The translations under genes and the position numbers were made by a program. Positions 8,604-16,838 of a stretch of 64,000 nucleotides of DNA are shown here, one piece after another. This DNA is from an uncultured Oscillospiraceae bacterium (GTDB lineage Bacteria > Bacillota > Clostridia > Oscillospirales > Ruminococcaceae): the NCBI GenBank assembly GCA_934446455.1, contig CAKSEE010000008.1:1-64000 (forward strand). The letters run 5' to 3'. The notes under the pieces were generated by a model that saw only the letters and a list, made by a program, of their open reading frames with translations, had not been told where the DNA came from and searched no databases. Numbering within the stretch: the first letter of the stretch is position 1; each line of letters starts with the position of its first letter.

Positions 8604-9110
8604 TTACTCCCCGAGCGCCCTGTGATAGTCTGCTATCTCGCTTACGGTCTGCTCGATGGTCTTGCCGAGACATTCAACGGTGATATCCGCGTACTCCTCG
8701 TAAAGCGCCCTGCGGCGGGCGAAAACGTCCTCTATGGTGTCCGTGGGGCGCATGGCTATGCCGCGGCTTTTTATGTTGTAAAGGCGGCGCTTTACCTCGT
8801 CTGTCGGCAGCGAAAGATAGTACACCGTGCCGCTCTCCTTAAGGTGAAGCATTGCGGTGCGGCTGTAAACCGCGCTGCCGCCCGTCGCTATAACGCAGCG
8901 CTGCGCGTTTACGCTGCATATCGCGCGCTCCTCGGCTATGCAGAATGCGTCGAGTCCCTGCGCGTCTATTATCTGCTGCAAAAGCAGCCCCGTTTCCTGC
9001 TGGATAACAAGGTCGGTGTCGATAAACGTAAAGCCGAGCGCCTTTGCAAGCAACACGCCTATGGTGCTTTTGCCGCACGCGGGCATTCCTACAAGAACAA
9101 CGTTTTTCAT
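8604..9110 (-). CDS. aroK: Shikimate kinase
   Basis: A 168-residue P-loop kinase that phosphorylates shikimate at the 3-hydroxyl in aromatic amino acid synthesis. Walker A GMPACGKST spans 8-16, and the shikimate/magnesium-binding DTD is at 31-33. A GGSAVYSR segment and RR near the lid follow. Two GTG codons lie just upstream in frame, but the ATG at 9110 overlaps the tsaD stop (TGATG) and AAGGCGG precedes it, so it is preferred. No other aro genes are nearby. Confidence 0.94.
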   Translation of the reverse strand: MKNVVLVGMPACGKSTIGVLLAKALGFTFIDTDLVIQQETGLLLQQIIDAQGLDAFCIAEERAICSVNAQRCVIATGGSAVYSRTAMLHLKESGTVYYLSLPTDEVKRRLYNIKSRGIAMRPTDTIEDVFARRRALYEEYADITVECLGKTIEQTVSEIADYHRALGE

Positions 9111-10123
9111 CACCACACCGCCTTATCAAGATTCATAGTCGCAACGGCGTTGAGGTCCGCGCCGGCGCGCGCCCCCGCGAGATACTCATAATACCCCTGA
9201 CAGCCTATCATCGCGGCGTTGTCGCCGCACAGCGAAAGCTCGGGGATAAACAGCTCCATGCCGCAGTTGTCCGCGCGGCGCTTAAGCATTTCTCGCAGAC
9301 CCGAGTTCGCCGCAACGCCGCCCGCAAGCGCAAGGCGCGTGCAGCCCTCAGCCTTTGCGGCGTTCAGCAGCTTTGAGGTGAGTATGTCGCACACCGTATA
9401 CTGAAAGCTCGCCGCAAGGCTCGGTATGTCAAGCTCCTCGCCGCGCTGCTGCGTGTTGTGCACAAGGTTCACCACCGCCGTTTTAAGCCCCGAAAAGCTG
9501 AAATCGTACGGGTTTGCGGTTTTGGGGTGGGGCAGGGGGTATTTCTTCCTGTCGCCCGTTTTCGCGGCGCGGTCTATGTGTACGCCGCCGGGGTAGGGGT
9601 AGCCCATGGCGCGCGCCGCCTTGTCGAACGCTTCTCCCGCCGCGTCGTCAACCGTCCTGCCTGTCGTTTCAAACTCGGTGTAGCTTTTCACGCGGACGAT
9701 ATGGCTGTGGCTTCCCGAAGCCACAAGGCACATATAAGGCGGCTCAAGCCCGGGGTGGGAAAGGTAATTCGCCGCGATATGCCCGCGTATGTGGTGTACG
9801 GGGACAAGCGGCTTTCCGAGCGAAAACGCAAGCCCCTTTGCAAAGTTCACGCCCACAAGCAGCGCCCCTATAAGCCCCGGGGCGTATGTCACGGCTACCG
9901 CGTCTATCTCCTGCGCCGTCTTTCCCGCGCGGGAGAGCGCCTCGCCCACAACGCCCACTATGCTCTCGCAATGCCTGCGGCTCGCTATCTCGGGAACCAC
10001 GCCGCCGTAAAGTTTATGCTCCTCTATCTGCGTTGCCACTACCGAGGACACTATCTCGCGTCCGTCGCGTATCACTGCGGCAGCCGTTTCGTCGCAGGAG
10101 CTTTCTATCGCCAAAATATCCAT
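9110..10123 (-). CDS. tsaD: tRNA N6-adenosine threonylcarbamoyltransferase subunit TsaD
   Basis: A 337-residue member of the Kae1/TsaD/Qri7 family, which with TsaB and TsaE transfers the threonylcarbamoyl group to A37 of ANN-reading tRNAs. The start MDILAIESSCDETA is typical. The metal-binding pair HIRGH is at H111/H115, and GDNAAMIG near residue 305 supplies the third metal ligand. tsaB and tsaE are not in this window. Its stop overlaps the aroK start, giving translational coupling. Confidence 0.97.
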   Translation of the reverse strand: MDILAIESSCDETAAAVIRDGREIVSSVVATQIEEHKLYGGVVPEIASRRHCESIVGVVGEALSRAGKTAQEIDAVAVTYAPGLIGALLVGVNFAKGLAFSLGKPLVPVHHIRGHIAANYLSHPGLEPPYMCLVASGSHSHIVRVKSYTEFETTGRTVDDAAGEAFDKAARAMGYPYPGGVHIDRAAKTGDRKKYPLPHPKTANPYDFSFSGLKTAVVNLVHNTQQRGEELDIPSLAASFQYTVCDILTSKLLNAAKAEGCTRLALAGGVAANSGLREMLKRRADNCGMELFIPELSLCGDNAAMIGCQGYYEYLAGARAGADLNAVATMNLDKAVW

Positions 10124-10147
10124 TGTTCTTCCTTCTGTTCCGTTTAT

Positions 10148-10852
10148 TTATTTTACATCGGGCTTTCTCGACGTAAGAAATTCTATCGAGCGCTCTATCG
10201 AGCTTCTCACGTGTTCCATGTCCTCGTTGTGCAGCTTGCCCGCGTTGCGGTAGTCAAAGCTGTTGCAGAACTCGTTTACGTCGCTGTTAAGCGCCTTTAT
10301 GTAATTCTCAACCAGCCTGTCCGTAGCCTCCATAAAGGGAGCGCGCTCGTTCTTCGGCATTTTCTCCGCCGCGCGCGTCATAAGCAGCTTATAGTGCGGC
10401 ACGCATATATATTCCTGCGAGGCGTAGAGATTCCTGAACTTGCCGTCCTGCCTGTACATGGTGAATACCGTTTCAAGCATATGGTCTATGCCCCAGTTCA
10501 CCTTGCTGCACACAAAGCAGGTTTCGCCTATACCGCCCGCCTTCTTCACCTTTGCCTCTTTTGTGAAGAAAAGGCTCTTCTTCTCAAACACCTCGCTGCG
10601 CACCGTTGCAAGGTAGGTGTTGAGCATAAGTCCAAGCGACAGGCGGTTGTTCTGCCGCAGCAGGCTGTTGAAATGCGTGTGGCAGAAGCCGAGGGCGTTG
10701 GTTTCCTGCCGCACGTCGGGCTCCATCATCGCAGCGCCCATTATGTATTCGCTTATGTGCTGCTCCACCGTGTTGCGCATGGCGCATATGGGGCAGCCCT
10801 CGCGCGGCTCAAACACCTCGTTTACGGGTATGGTAAGGATACTCTCTCTCAT
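10148..10852 (-). CDS. Cys-rich protein of DUF6062 type
   Basis: A 234-residue soluble protein with a CPIC pair (C20/C23), GFCHTHF (about 55-61) and CFVC (about 112-115), suggesting one or two zinc sites. The rest is charged and helical. It resembles clostridial proteins I recall as DUF6062; no biochemical role is known to me. It is the first gene of the operon with tsaD, aroK and the CPBP protease, 24 bases before tsaD, and is transcribed from the overlapping divergent promoter at 10933-10979. Confidence 0.7.
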   Translation of the reverse strand: MRESILTIPVNEVFEPREGCPICAMRNTVEQHISEYIMGAAMMEPDVRQETNALGFCHTHFNSLLRQNNRLSLGLMLNTYLATVRSEVFEKKSLFFTKEAKVKKAGGIGETCFVCSKVNWGIDHMLETVFTMYRQDGKFRNLYASQEYICVPHYKLLMTRAAEKMPKNERAPFMEATDRLVENYIKALNSDVNEFCNSFDYRNAGKLHNEDMEHVRSSIERSIEFLTSRKPDVK

Positions 10853-10932
10853 TGCATGATTCCTTTCGACAGGGCGCAGGCGCTGAAAAGGTGTAAGGCA
10901 GATGAAAAATAATTGAAATAACGCCGCGCGGA

Positions 10933-10979
10933 CTTGATTTTATAAGTATATTGTATTATAATTGAGATAAATAATCAAG
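10933..10979. promoter_or_regulatory. Symmetric overlapping divergent promoters
   Basis: Rightward: TTGATT 10934-10939, 17 bases, TATAAT 10957-10962, serving the glycosylase. Leftward: TTGATT (complement of 10973-10978), 17 bases, TACAAT (complement of 10950-10955), serving the DUF6062-tsaD operon. The outer CTTGATT/AATCAAG arms are a perfect inverted repeat (10933-10939 and 10973-10979). Both promoters occupy the same 46 bases. Confidence 0.75.
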
Positions 10980-10995
10980 GGGTTTTAGAGAAAAA

Positions 10996-11823
10996 ATGGA
11001 CTACGAACTCAAAAAAAACAATTTCGACCTTAAGCAGACCTTTCTGTGCGGGCAGTGCTTCCGCTGGAAGGAAAACGCGGACGGCTCGTTTTCGGGCGTT
11101 GCAATGGGCAGGCGGCTTACGCTCTCGCAGCGCGCGGACGCTATAGCGCTGCACGGCGCAGACCCCGCAGACCTGCCTCTCTGGGAGCGCTATTTCGACA
11201 TGGACACCGACTATGGCGCGCTTATAGAGCGCTTCTCGGCAGACCCGATACTGCGCCGCGCGGCGGAGTGCTCACCCGGAATAAGGATACTGCGGCAGGA
11301 GCCTTTTGAAACGCTCATCAGCTTCATCATATCGCAAAACAACAATATTCCGCGCATTTCGGGGATAATCACCCGCCTGTGCGAAGCCTTCGGCGACCCG
11401 CTCGGCGGGTGCGACGGAAGCGTATACGGCTTTCCGAGCGCGCAGCGGCTGCGCGGGGTAACGCCCGAGGACCTCGCGCCGCTCAGGGCAGGGTTCAGGG
11501 CGCGCTACATCTGCGACGCGGTTGAAAAAGTAAACAGCGGCGCGGTAGACCTTGAAGCGCTTTATTCGCTGAGCACGGACGAGTCGCGCGCCGTACTCAA
11601 AACAATAACGGGCGTTGGCGACAAGGTTGCGGACTGCGTGCTGCTGTTCGCCTACCACAAGCTGGACGCCTTTCCGCGCGACGTGTGGGTAAAGCGCATA
11701 ATGAGCGAGCTTTACCCGAACGGTCTGCCCGAATGCGCGCTCGGTGCGCAGGGAGTGGCTCAGCAATACCTGTTTGATTATGTGAGAAACAACAACGGAC
11801 TGGTTCTTGAAACCAATGCCTGA
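10996..11823 (+). CDS. ogg: 8-oxoguanine DNA glycosylase (OGG1/AlkA-like)
   Basis: A 275-residue bifunctional base-excision glycosylase/AP lyase of the HhH-GPD superfamily, expected to remove 8-oxoguanine opposite cytosine. GQCFRW (19-24) matches the OGG1 N-terminal domain. The helix-hairpin-helix ITGVGDKVADC carries the catalytic lysine K210, and the catalytic aspartate is D229 in RDVWVKR. Start 10996 lies 34 bases after the -10 box. The gene is followed by a zinc-ribbon protein 21 bases downstream. Confidence 0.93.
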   Translation: MDYELKKNNFDLKQTFLCGQCFRWKENADGSFSGVAMGRRLTLSQRADAIALHGADPADLPLWERYFDMDTDYGALIERFSADPILRRAAECSPGIRILRQEPFETLISFIISQNNNIPRISGIITRLCEAFGDPLGGCDGSVYGFPSAQRLRGVTPEDLAPLRAGFRARYICDAVEKVNSGAVDLEALYSLSTDESRAVLKTITGVGDKVADCVLLFAYHKLDAFPRDVWVKRIMSELYPNGLPECALGAQGVAQQYLFDYVRNNNGLVLETNA

Positions 11824-11844
11824 ATACGAAAGGAAGAATGAATT

Positions 11845-12339
11845 ATGTTTTGCTCTAAATGCGGAAAAATACTCGGGGATAACGCCATGTTCTGTACATA
11901 CTGCGGCGCGGCGGTCGTAAAGGCGGAACAGCCCGCGCCTGCAAACACCCCTGTGAGCGCACCCGTCCTCGACATGGAACAGCCCGCCCCCGTAAGCGCA
12001 CCCGTCCTCGACATGGAACAGCCCGCGCCTGCAAGCACCCCTGTGAGCGCACCCGTCCTCGACATGGAACAGCCCGCCCCCGTAAGCGCCCCCGTAAGCG
12101 CCCCCGTCCTCGACATGGAACAGCCCGCGCCTGCAAGCACCCCCGTAAGCGCGCCCGTCCCCGACATGGAACAGCCCGCGCCTGCAAGCACCCCCGTAAG
12201 CGCGCCCGCACCCGCCACGCAGCAGCCCGCGGAAAAATGCTACACCTTCACGCACATTGCGCTCTGCCTTGCCGCAGTTGCGTTAATGGCGATAGTAGCA
12301 GGCGTTTTCGCCGGACTTTACTTCTCCGCCATTGCCTGA
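11845..12339 (+). CDS. Zinc-ribbon, Pro/Ala-repeat, tail-anchored protein
   Basis: A 164-residue protein in three parts. The first is an N-terminal zinc ribbon MFCSKCGK...FCTYCG (1-21). The second is six imperfect repeats of EQPAPASTPVSAPVLDM (about 28-126). The third is a C-terminal hydrophobic helix (about 137-162) that would anchor it in the membrane with the ribbon in the cytoplasm. There is no signal peptide. The architecture resembles the larger protein encoded next, suggesting related origin. GGAAG precedes the ATG. Function unknown; zinc-ribbon plus membrane anchor proteins are frequent in Clostridia. Confidence 0.8.
   Translation: MFCSKCGKILGDNAMFCTYCGAAVVKAEQPAPANTPVSAPVLDMEQPAPVSAPVLDMEQPAPASTPVSAPVLDMEQPAPVSAPVSAPVLDMEQPAPASTPVSAPVPDMEQPAPASTPVSAPAPATQQPAEKCYTFTHIALCLAAVALMAIVAGVFAGLYFSAIA
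11926..12222 (+). repeat. In-frame tandem repeats (39 or 51 bp units, six copies)
   Basis: Units begin GAACAGCCCGC and encode 13 or 17 residues (EQPAP-[ASTPVS]-APVLDM). Unit lengths are multiples of three, and neighbouring copies are nearly identical at the DNA level, including third positions, which implies recent duplication by slippage or unequal recombination. Confidence 0.9.
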
Positions 12340-12472
12340 TTTTTTACCGAATAACTGAGCGCCCGCCGTCATGCTTCTTAAAAGGAGCGTGGCGGCGGGC
12401 ATAGTTTGTCGTATTCTGCACAAAACAGAACCGCGCCTGTTATATCATTTTTACAATTTTCCACAAAATGAA

Positions 12473-12501
12473 TTGACAAGAACGCGGTAATAATGTATAC
12501 T
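12473..12501 (+). promoter_or_regulatory. SigA-type promoter of the large zinc-ribbon gene
   Basis: A perfect TTGACA (12473-12478), 17 bases and TATACT (12496-12501). The predicted start near 12508 gives a 110-base leader. The rest of the gap 12340-12619 holds an inverted repeat GCCCGCCG/CGGCGGGC (about 12360-12400), possibly a terminator of the preceding gene. Confidence 0.8.
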
Positions 12502-12619
12502 TATATTGGATATCAGTCTGTTCTCGATAAGCCGCAGTCTGCATATGACTGTTACATATAGTGTTAATTTGGTTGAGGATATACTGTTTTCAAATAACAT
12601 TGTTGGAGGTCAGCAAAAT

Positions 12620-15604
12620 ATGTTCTGTGAAAACTGCGGAAAGAAGCTCATAAGGGGCTATCAGTTCTGCATGGAATGCGGCACGCCCGTTCCTCCCGAG
12701 GAAGAGGAGAAGGAGCAGCCTGCGGACAGCGCCGCGCAGGGCGGTGCGGAAAACTCCGCGGCAGGCAGTCAGGATAACGCAGCGGTACGCTCCACACCGA
12801 GCGTTGAGCCTATAAATAACGGAAACGGCACCCTTGTTTTCTGCCAGACCTGCGGTATGCATATGCAGACGTCAACCACCGTCTGCGAAAAGTGCGGAAT
12901 GCCGCTCGGCGGCTCGCGCCCCACGGTCAATGTGTCAAACGGAAGCGTTCCGCTTGTAAACAACAACCCGATAGAAAACGAGTTCGGCGGCATATCGGGC
13001 ATTTCCGACGAGGACATCGGGCAGATCAACGACCTGCTTGGCGGCGGCGGACTTGAGGCTGCACCGCAGATAACCTACGGCACCCCGTCCTCGGGCGGAG
13101 AAATGGCTGCTATCGGCAAAAGCACGCAGTCCGAAATAGACGAGCTTACGCGCCAGCTTGAAAGCTTCGGCGCTTCAACGGGAGATATGCCCGCTATAGG
13201 CGTTCAGCCCGCGCCCGTGCAGATGCGCCAGCCCGAGCCTAAGGCAGGCGAAGCGAGAGAGCTTCATGACTTCGCTATGGACCCCGCAGAAGCGCATTCA
13301 CAGGTGTTCACCGACCCCACAGACCGCTCCGTTCCAATAATAGAGGGCGGTTCTATGGACGAGGACCCCAACGCCGATGTATCGCTCGACCCATATTCGT
13401 TTGTAAACAATGTTCTTGAGGGCACGGAAACCGCTCCCGCTGCGCCTGCGGCTGAGGAGATTGCTCCCGCAGTTGAGGAGATCGCGCCTCCCATGCAGCC
13501 CGAGGACTTTACGCCCGCTGCTGAGGAGATTGCCCCCGCCGCTGAGGAGATCGCGCCTCCCATGCAGCCCGAGGACTTTACGCCCGCTGCTGAGGAGATT
13601 GCCCCCGCAGTTGAGGAGATCGCGCCTCCCATGCAGCCCGAGGACTTTACGCCCGCTGTTCCTGCGACTGAGGAGATTGCCCCCGCAGTTGAGGAGATCG
13701 CGCCTCCCATGCAGCCCGAGGACTTTACGCCCGCTGTTCCTGCTGAGGAGATTGCCCCCGCCGTTGAGGAGATCGCTCCCCCCATGCAGCCCGAGGACTT
13801 TACGCCCGCTGCGCCCGCTGCTGAGGAGATTGCTCCCGCAGTTGAGGAGATCGCGCCTCCCATGCAGCCCGAGGACTTCGCGGAGGATACCGAGCCGCCT
13901 GTTATGCCTGAGTACGTACCTCCCGTAATGCCCGAGTATGAAGAACCCGCTCCCGTTATCGAGGACGGCGCGCCCGCGGTGGCTGAAGCGGCTGACGAGC
14001 CCGCAAGCCCGACTGCTGAGAAAGCTCCTGATCCCGCGCCTGCCGCGCCCGATAATCCCATACAGCTTGCACGCCGCCCGCGCGACCCGAACGCTCCCCC
14101 CGAGGAGGACCCCGTTCTCGGCAAGCTCTCCTACTGCCGCAACTGCGGACAGGATATGTACGAAAAGGAGACCGTGTGCAAGAACTGCGGCGCACCGTAC
14201 AGAGCGCCCAAGAAGCACGACGCCTCACTTGACAACAGACTTGGCGGCGGCACGGACGACAAGAAGAAAAAGACCCTTCCCATTATCATTGGCTCTGCGG
14301 CGGTTGTTTGCGCGGCAATCGTTCTGCTTATCGTAGGTACCAATGCAAAGAAGAACAAGGATAACCTCACAGGAAACGAAACGCTCTCCGTTAATGCGTC
14401 CTCTGCAAGCTCTTCCGCTTCTGCAAGCGCCGAGCCCGAGGACAGCACGCCGAGCGGGGACGCCGCAACACCAGACACGGACGACGCTCCCTCCGTAACA
14501 GAGCCCGACGAGGTAACTCCGCCCGAAACCGCAGAGGATCCCAACGGCATGCCCGCTGTCGTCGACCCCGAAACCGCTGAGTCCTCCGATCCGAAGCCCG
14601 ATACTTCAGAGCCGAAGCCTGCGACTTCCACGCCAAAACCTGCGACCTCCACATCCAAGCCCGCCGTTTCTACTGCGCCAAAGCCCAACACCACAACCAC
14701 GCCAAGGGCGACTACCACCTCCGCAAAGCCCACGCAGACAGGCACGGTAAGCGCAAAGGCGGCTTCGCTTGAAAAGGACCGCGAGAAGATAATGGACGCC
14801 GTTGAGAAGATGGCGGCAGAAGTCGGCAAGATAGATATGCTTGCGCAGAACGTCATTTATACTATGGAGAACGCCTCGGGCAACGCGGAAACCGCCCGCA
14901 CAGGCTACTACAACCGCGACTTTGCAAAGAACATCATAAGCTCCATTGACAGCGGAAAGAGCGCGGTAGACGCAGCTATTTCCTCCGCAAAGCCCAAGAA
15001 CAGCGAGCTTGATTCGGTTTACAGCCAGCTGTCCACGCTCCAGAAGAAGTACACCGCGTACTATGACTTCATAAAGAGCCCCTCGGGCAGCACCAGCAAG
15101 TTCACAAGCTCCTGCTCTACATACCTGTCGGATTTCACCTCCACGCTCAGCAGCAACTTCAAGTACACAAAGTTCACCTCGAGCTATACCGCGTATGAGA
15201 CCGCAGAGTCCTATGCGGCGGCTATGAGCGACGCTATCGCGGCTGCGAACAACGCAGTTTCCGCGTTCAGCACGCTTGAGGGCAAGCTCACCGAGCTTAA
15301 GAAGGACAACTTCGACACGAACGCCGTTCAGACGCTCTCCAAGAGCGCTAACTCCAAGACCTACGCAAACGCCGCAGCGTACGCGCAGGAAGTGGCGGCA
15401 TACCGCATTATGCTTGCAAACCCGCCGTCCGATTATTCGAGCGCTTACAGCTACCTTAAGACGGCAAGCGACAAGCTCAACGCCCTTGTTGGCCTTTACA
15501 ACATGATTCAGGAGAACGACCGCTCGTCGTTCAGCAGCGAAAGCAGCACCTCCATCACCGCCGCAAGAAGCGCGATAAGCTCCGCGACAAAGGAAATATC
15601 CTAA
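12620..15604 (+). CDS. Large multi-zinc-ribbon membrane protein with Pro-rich repeats
   Basis: A 994-residue protein. Three zinc ribbons lie on the cytoplasmic side (CENCGKK...CMECG at 3-20, CQTCG...CEKCG near 74-92, CRNCG...CKNCG near 505-524). An acidic Pro-rich tandem-repeat region covers about 273-420. After KKKK comes one membrane helix (about 552-573), then a Ser/Thr/Pro/Lys linker with KPATS-type motifs, and an outer helical domain (about 710-994) rich in Ala/Ser and probably coiled. The frame opens 38 codons earlier, but GGAGG and the zinc-ribbon start MFCENCGKK support 12620. It looks like a structural or scaffold membrane protein; no enzyme motif is visible. Confidence 0.82.
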   Translation: MFCENCGKKLIRGYQFCMECGTPVPPEEEEKEQPADSAAQGGAENSAAGSQDNAAVRSTPSVEPINNGNGTLVFCQTCGMHMQTSTTVCEKCGMPLGGSRPTVNVSNGSVPLVNNNPIENEFGGISGISDEDIGQINDLLGGGGLEAAPQITYGTPSSGGEMAAIGKSTQSEIDELTRQLESFGASTGDMPAIGVQPAPVQMRQPEPKAGEARELHDFAMDPAEAHSQVFTDPTDRSVPIIEGGSMDEDPNADVSLDPYSFVNNVLEGTETAPAAPAAEEIAPAVEEIAPPMQPEDFTPAAEEIAPAAEEIAPPMQPEDFTPAAEEIAPAVEEIAPPMQPEDFTPAVPATEEIAPAVEEIAPPMQPEDFTPAVPAEEIAPAVEEIAPPMQPEDFTPAAPAAEEIAPAVEEIAPPMQPEDFAEDTEPPVMPEYVPPVMPEYEEPAPVIEDGAPAVAEAADEPASPTAEKAPDPAPAAPDNPIQLARRPRDPNAPPEEDPVLGKLSYCRNCGQDMYEKETVCKNCGAPYRAPKKHDASLDNRLGGGTDDKKKKTLPIIIGSAAVVCAAIVLLIVGTNAKKNKDNLTGNETLSVNASSASSSASASAEPEDSTPSGDAATPDTDDAPSVTEPDEVTPPETAEDPNGMPAVVDPETAESSDPKPDTSEPKPATSTPKPATSTSKPAVSTAPKPNTTTTPRATTTSAKPTQTGTVSAKAASLEKDREKIMDAVEKMAAEVGKIDMLAQNVIYTMENASGNAETARTGYYNRDFAKNIISSIDSGKSAVDAAISSAKPKNSELDSVYSQLSTLQKKYTAYYDFIKSPSGSTSKFTSSCSTYLSDFTSTLSSNFKYTKFTSSYTAYETAESYAAAMSDAIAAANNAVSAFSTLEGKLTELKKDNFDTNAVQTLSKSANSKTYANAAAYAQEVAAYRIMLANPPSDYSSAYSYLKTASDKLNALVGLYNMIQENDRSSFSSESSTSITAARSAISSATKEIS
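13443..13879 (+). repeat. In-frame tandem repeats (about 63-75 bp, six copies)
   Basis: Each unit encodes a version of EEIAPAVEEIAPPMQPEDFTPA, and the hexamer MQPEDF occurs six times. Differences are small insertions of whole codons (PA, VPA, VPAT) and synonymous changes, so the array keeps frame while varying in length. Confidence 0.92.
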
Positions 15605-15619
15605 GCTAAGTTACACAGC

Positions 15620-15653
15620 GCGCCCCCGCAGGCAATTCTGCGGGGGCGCTTTT
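15620..15653 (+). terminator. Strong intrinsic terminator
   Basis: A perfect 12-bp stem (15620-15631 with 15638-15649), a six-base loop and TTTTGTT. It ends the large zinc-ribbon gene and sits two bases from the end of the convergent Nudix gene, which it may also serve. Confidence 0.92.
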
Positions 15654-15654
15654 G

Positions 15655-16140
15655 TTATCTGCCGTCGTTTACATACCGCTCAAAGCTCTCGGGGATACCG
15701 CCGCAAATCACCCGCTTTAAGAGCGAGGGTCTGACGTCGTACTCGTCCAGCCTGTCGAGCGGCAGCCAGTACAGCCGCTCGCGCTCGCCGTCGGCTGTAA
15801 CGCTCTGCGCCGAATACTCGCGCTTTTCCGTGCATTTCATAAGGTAGTAAAGCTCCAGCGTGTGGCACGCAAGCCCGTCTACAGAGCCGTCCTCGCCGTG
15901 AAAGAAGTTCTCCACCAGAAACAGCGGGCGCACCACCTCAAAGCGCTCTCCTATTTCTTCAAGCACCTCGCGCACCACCGCCTCGTCGGAGCGCTCGCCG
16001 ATATGAACGCCGCCGCCCACGCTGTAGTAATACCCGCCGCGCTCCGTCCGCGCAAAAAGCGCGCAGCCGTCCGCCACGATAACAGCGCCCACCCTGTACC
16101 TGAACCATGCGCCGTCTGCGGTCATGCAGCAATCCTTCAT
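15655..16140 (-). CDS. Nudix hydrolase
   Basis: A 161-residue hydrolase of nucleoside-diphosphate-linked compounds. The Nudix box GGGVHIGERSDEAVVREVLE-EIG (about 50-72) has every required residue: G, E, and REVLEE for metal binding. Substrate cannot be predicted. The start 16140 is chosen because AGGAGG lies just upstream; a longer frame would run into the metallopeptidase gene. It ends the folC operon. Confidence 0.88.
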   Translation of the reverse strand: MKDCCMTADGAWFRYRVGAVIVADGCALFARTERGGYYYSVGGGVHIGERSDEAVVREVLEEIGERFEVVRPLFLVENFFHGEDGSVDGLACHTLELYYLMKCTEKREYSAQSVTADGERERLYWLPLDRLDEYDVRPSLLKRVICGGIPESFERYVNDGR

Positions 16141-16148
16141 ATGTCCTC

Positions 16149-16838
16149 CTATTTCAGCAGTCCGTTCCACCGCCTGTATTCGGGGCAGAAGCGCTCCACA
16201 AGCGCGTAAAACGCGGGGGAGTGGTCGTGCTGCCAGTAATGCGCATATTCGTGCCAGAATACCGAAAGCACCGTTTCACGCGGGTAGGCGTAAAGCTGAA
16301 AGTTTATCGAAATATGCCCGCGCGTGTAGGAGCAGCTCCCCCAGCGGCTTTTCATGTCCTTTATCGTTATCCTTGTCGGCGGGGGGACAAGTCCCGCTGC
16401 GGTAAGCTGCGCGCGCACCTGCTTGTCAAGCTCGGCGCACAGCCGCGCAAAGTTCGCCGCAAGCTCATTTCTGATAAGCCCGCGCAGCCACTCCTCGTCG
16501 TTTGCACGGCAGGAAAAAACGCGCATTTCCCCCTGCTCCAGCACCGCCGCCTCACGCGCGCTCGCTATTATCCTCACGGGCATCCCCCGCCCCAGCCACT
16601 TCACGCTTTCAAGCGTTACCTTGCCTCGCCGCTCCCTTTCGGAAAGCCGCTCCGCCGCCGCCAGCAAAAACTCCGCGCGCTCTGTCAGCAGCTGCTCTAT
16701 GCGCTTTACAGCAACTCTGCCGCTCGCGGAAACATACACCACCCCGTCGGGCTTTACGCGGAAATTGATGTTGCGCACGGGCTTTCGCGTAAGCTCGTAG
16801 CAAAGCTCCCTGCCGTCGGGCAGGCGCAGCCGCTTCAT
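16149..16838 (-). CDS. YgjP-like (M48/DUF45-type) metallopeptidase
   Basis: A 229-residue protein of the YgjP/DUF45 family. The zinc signature is WHEYAHYWQHDHSPAFY, with HExxH followed by a third histidine, then FCPEYRRWN near the C-terminus as in E. coli YgjP. Upstream, SRWGSCS is another conserved family motif. The start 16838 overlaps the folC stop (ATGA), implying coupled translation; the longer frame lies inside folC and is rejected. Physiological substrates are unknown. Confidence 0.88.
   Translation of the reverse strand: MKRLRLPDGRELCYELTRKPVRNINFRVKPDGVVYVSASGRVAVKRIEQLLTERAEFLLAAAERLSERERRGKVTLESVKWLGRGMPVRIIASAREAAVLEQGEMRVFSCRANDEEWLRGLIRNELAANFARLCAELDKQVRAQLTAAGLVPPPTRITIKDMKSRWGSCSYTRGHISINFQLYAYPRETVLSVFWHEYAHYWQHDHSPAFYALVERFCPEYRRWNGLLK

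Noticed and set aside
9458..10912. A 484-residue + strand frame opposite tsaD and the DUF6062-like gene
   Set aside because: It is rich in Arg, His, Ala and Tyr without family motifs, and lies antisense to well-identified genes. It is a by-product of GC-rich codon use.
11926..13879. Possible CRISPR or transposon repeats
   Set aside because: The repeats are directly tandem, coding, multiples of three bases and have no spacers or terminal inverted repeats.
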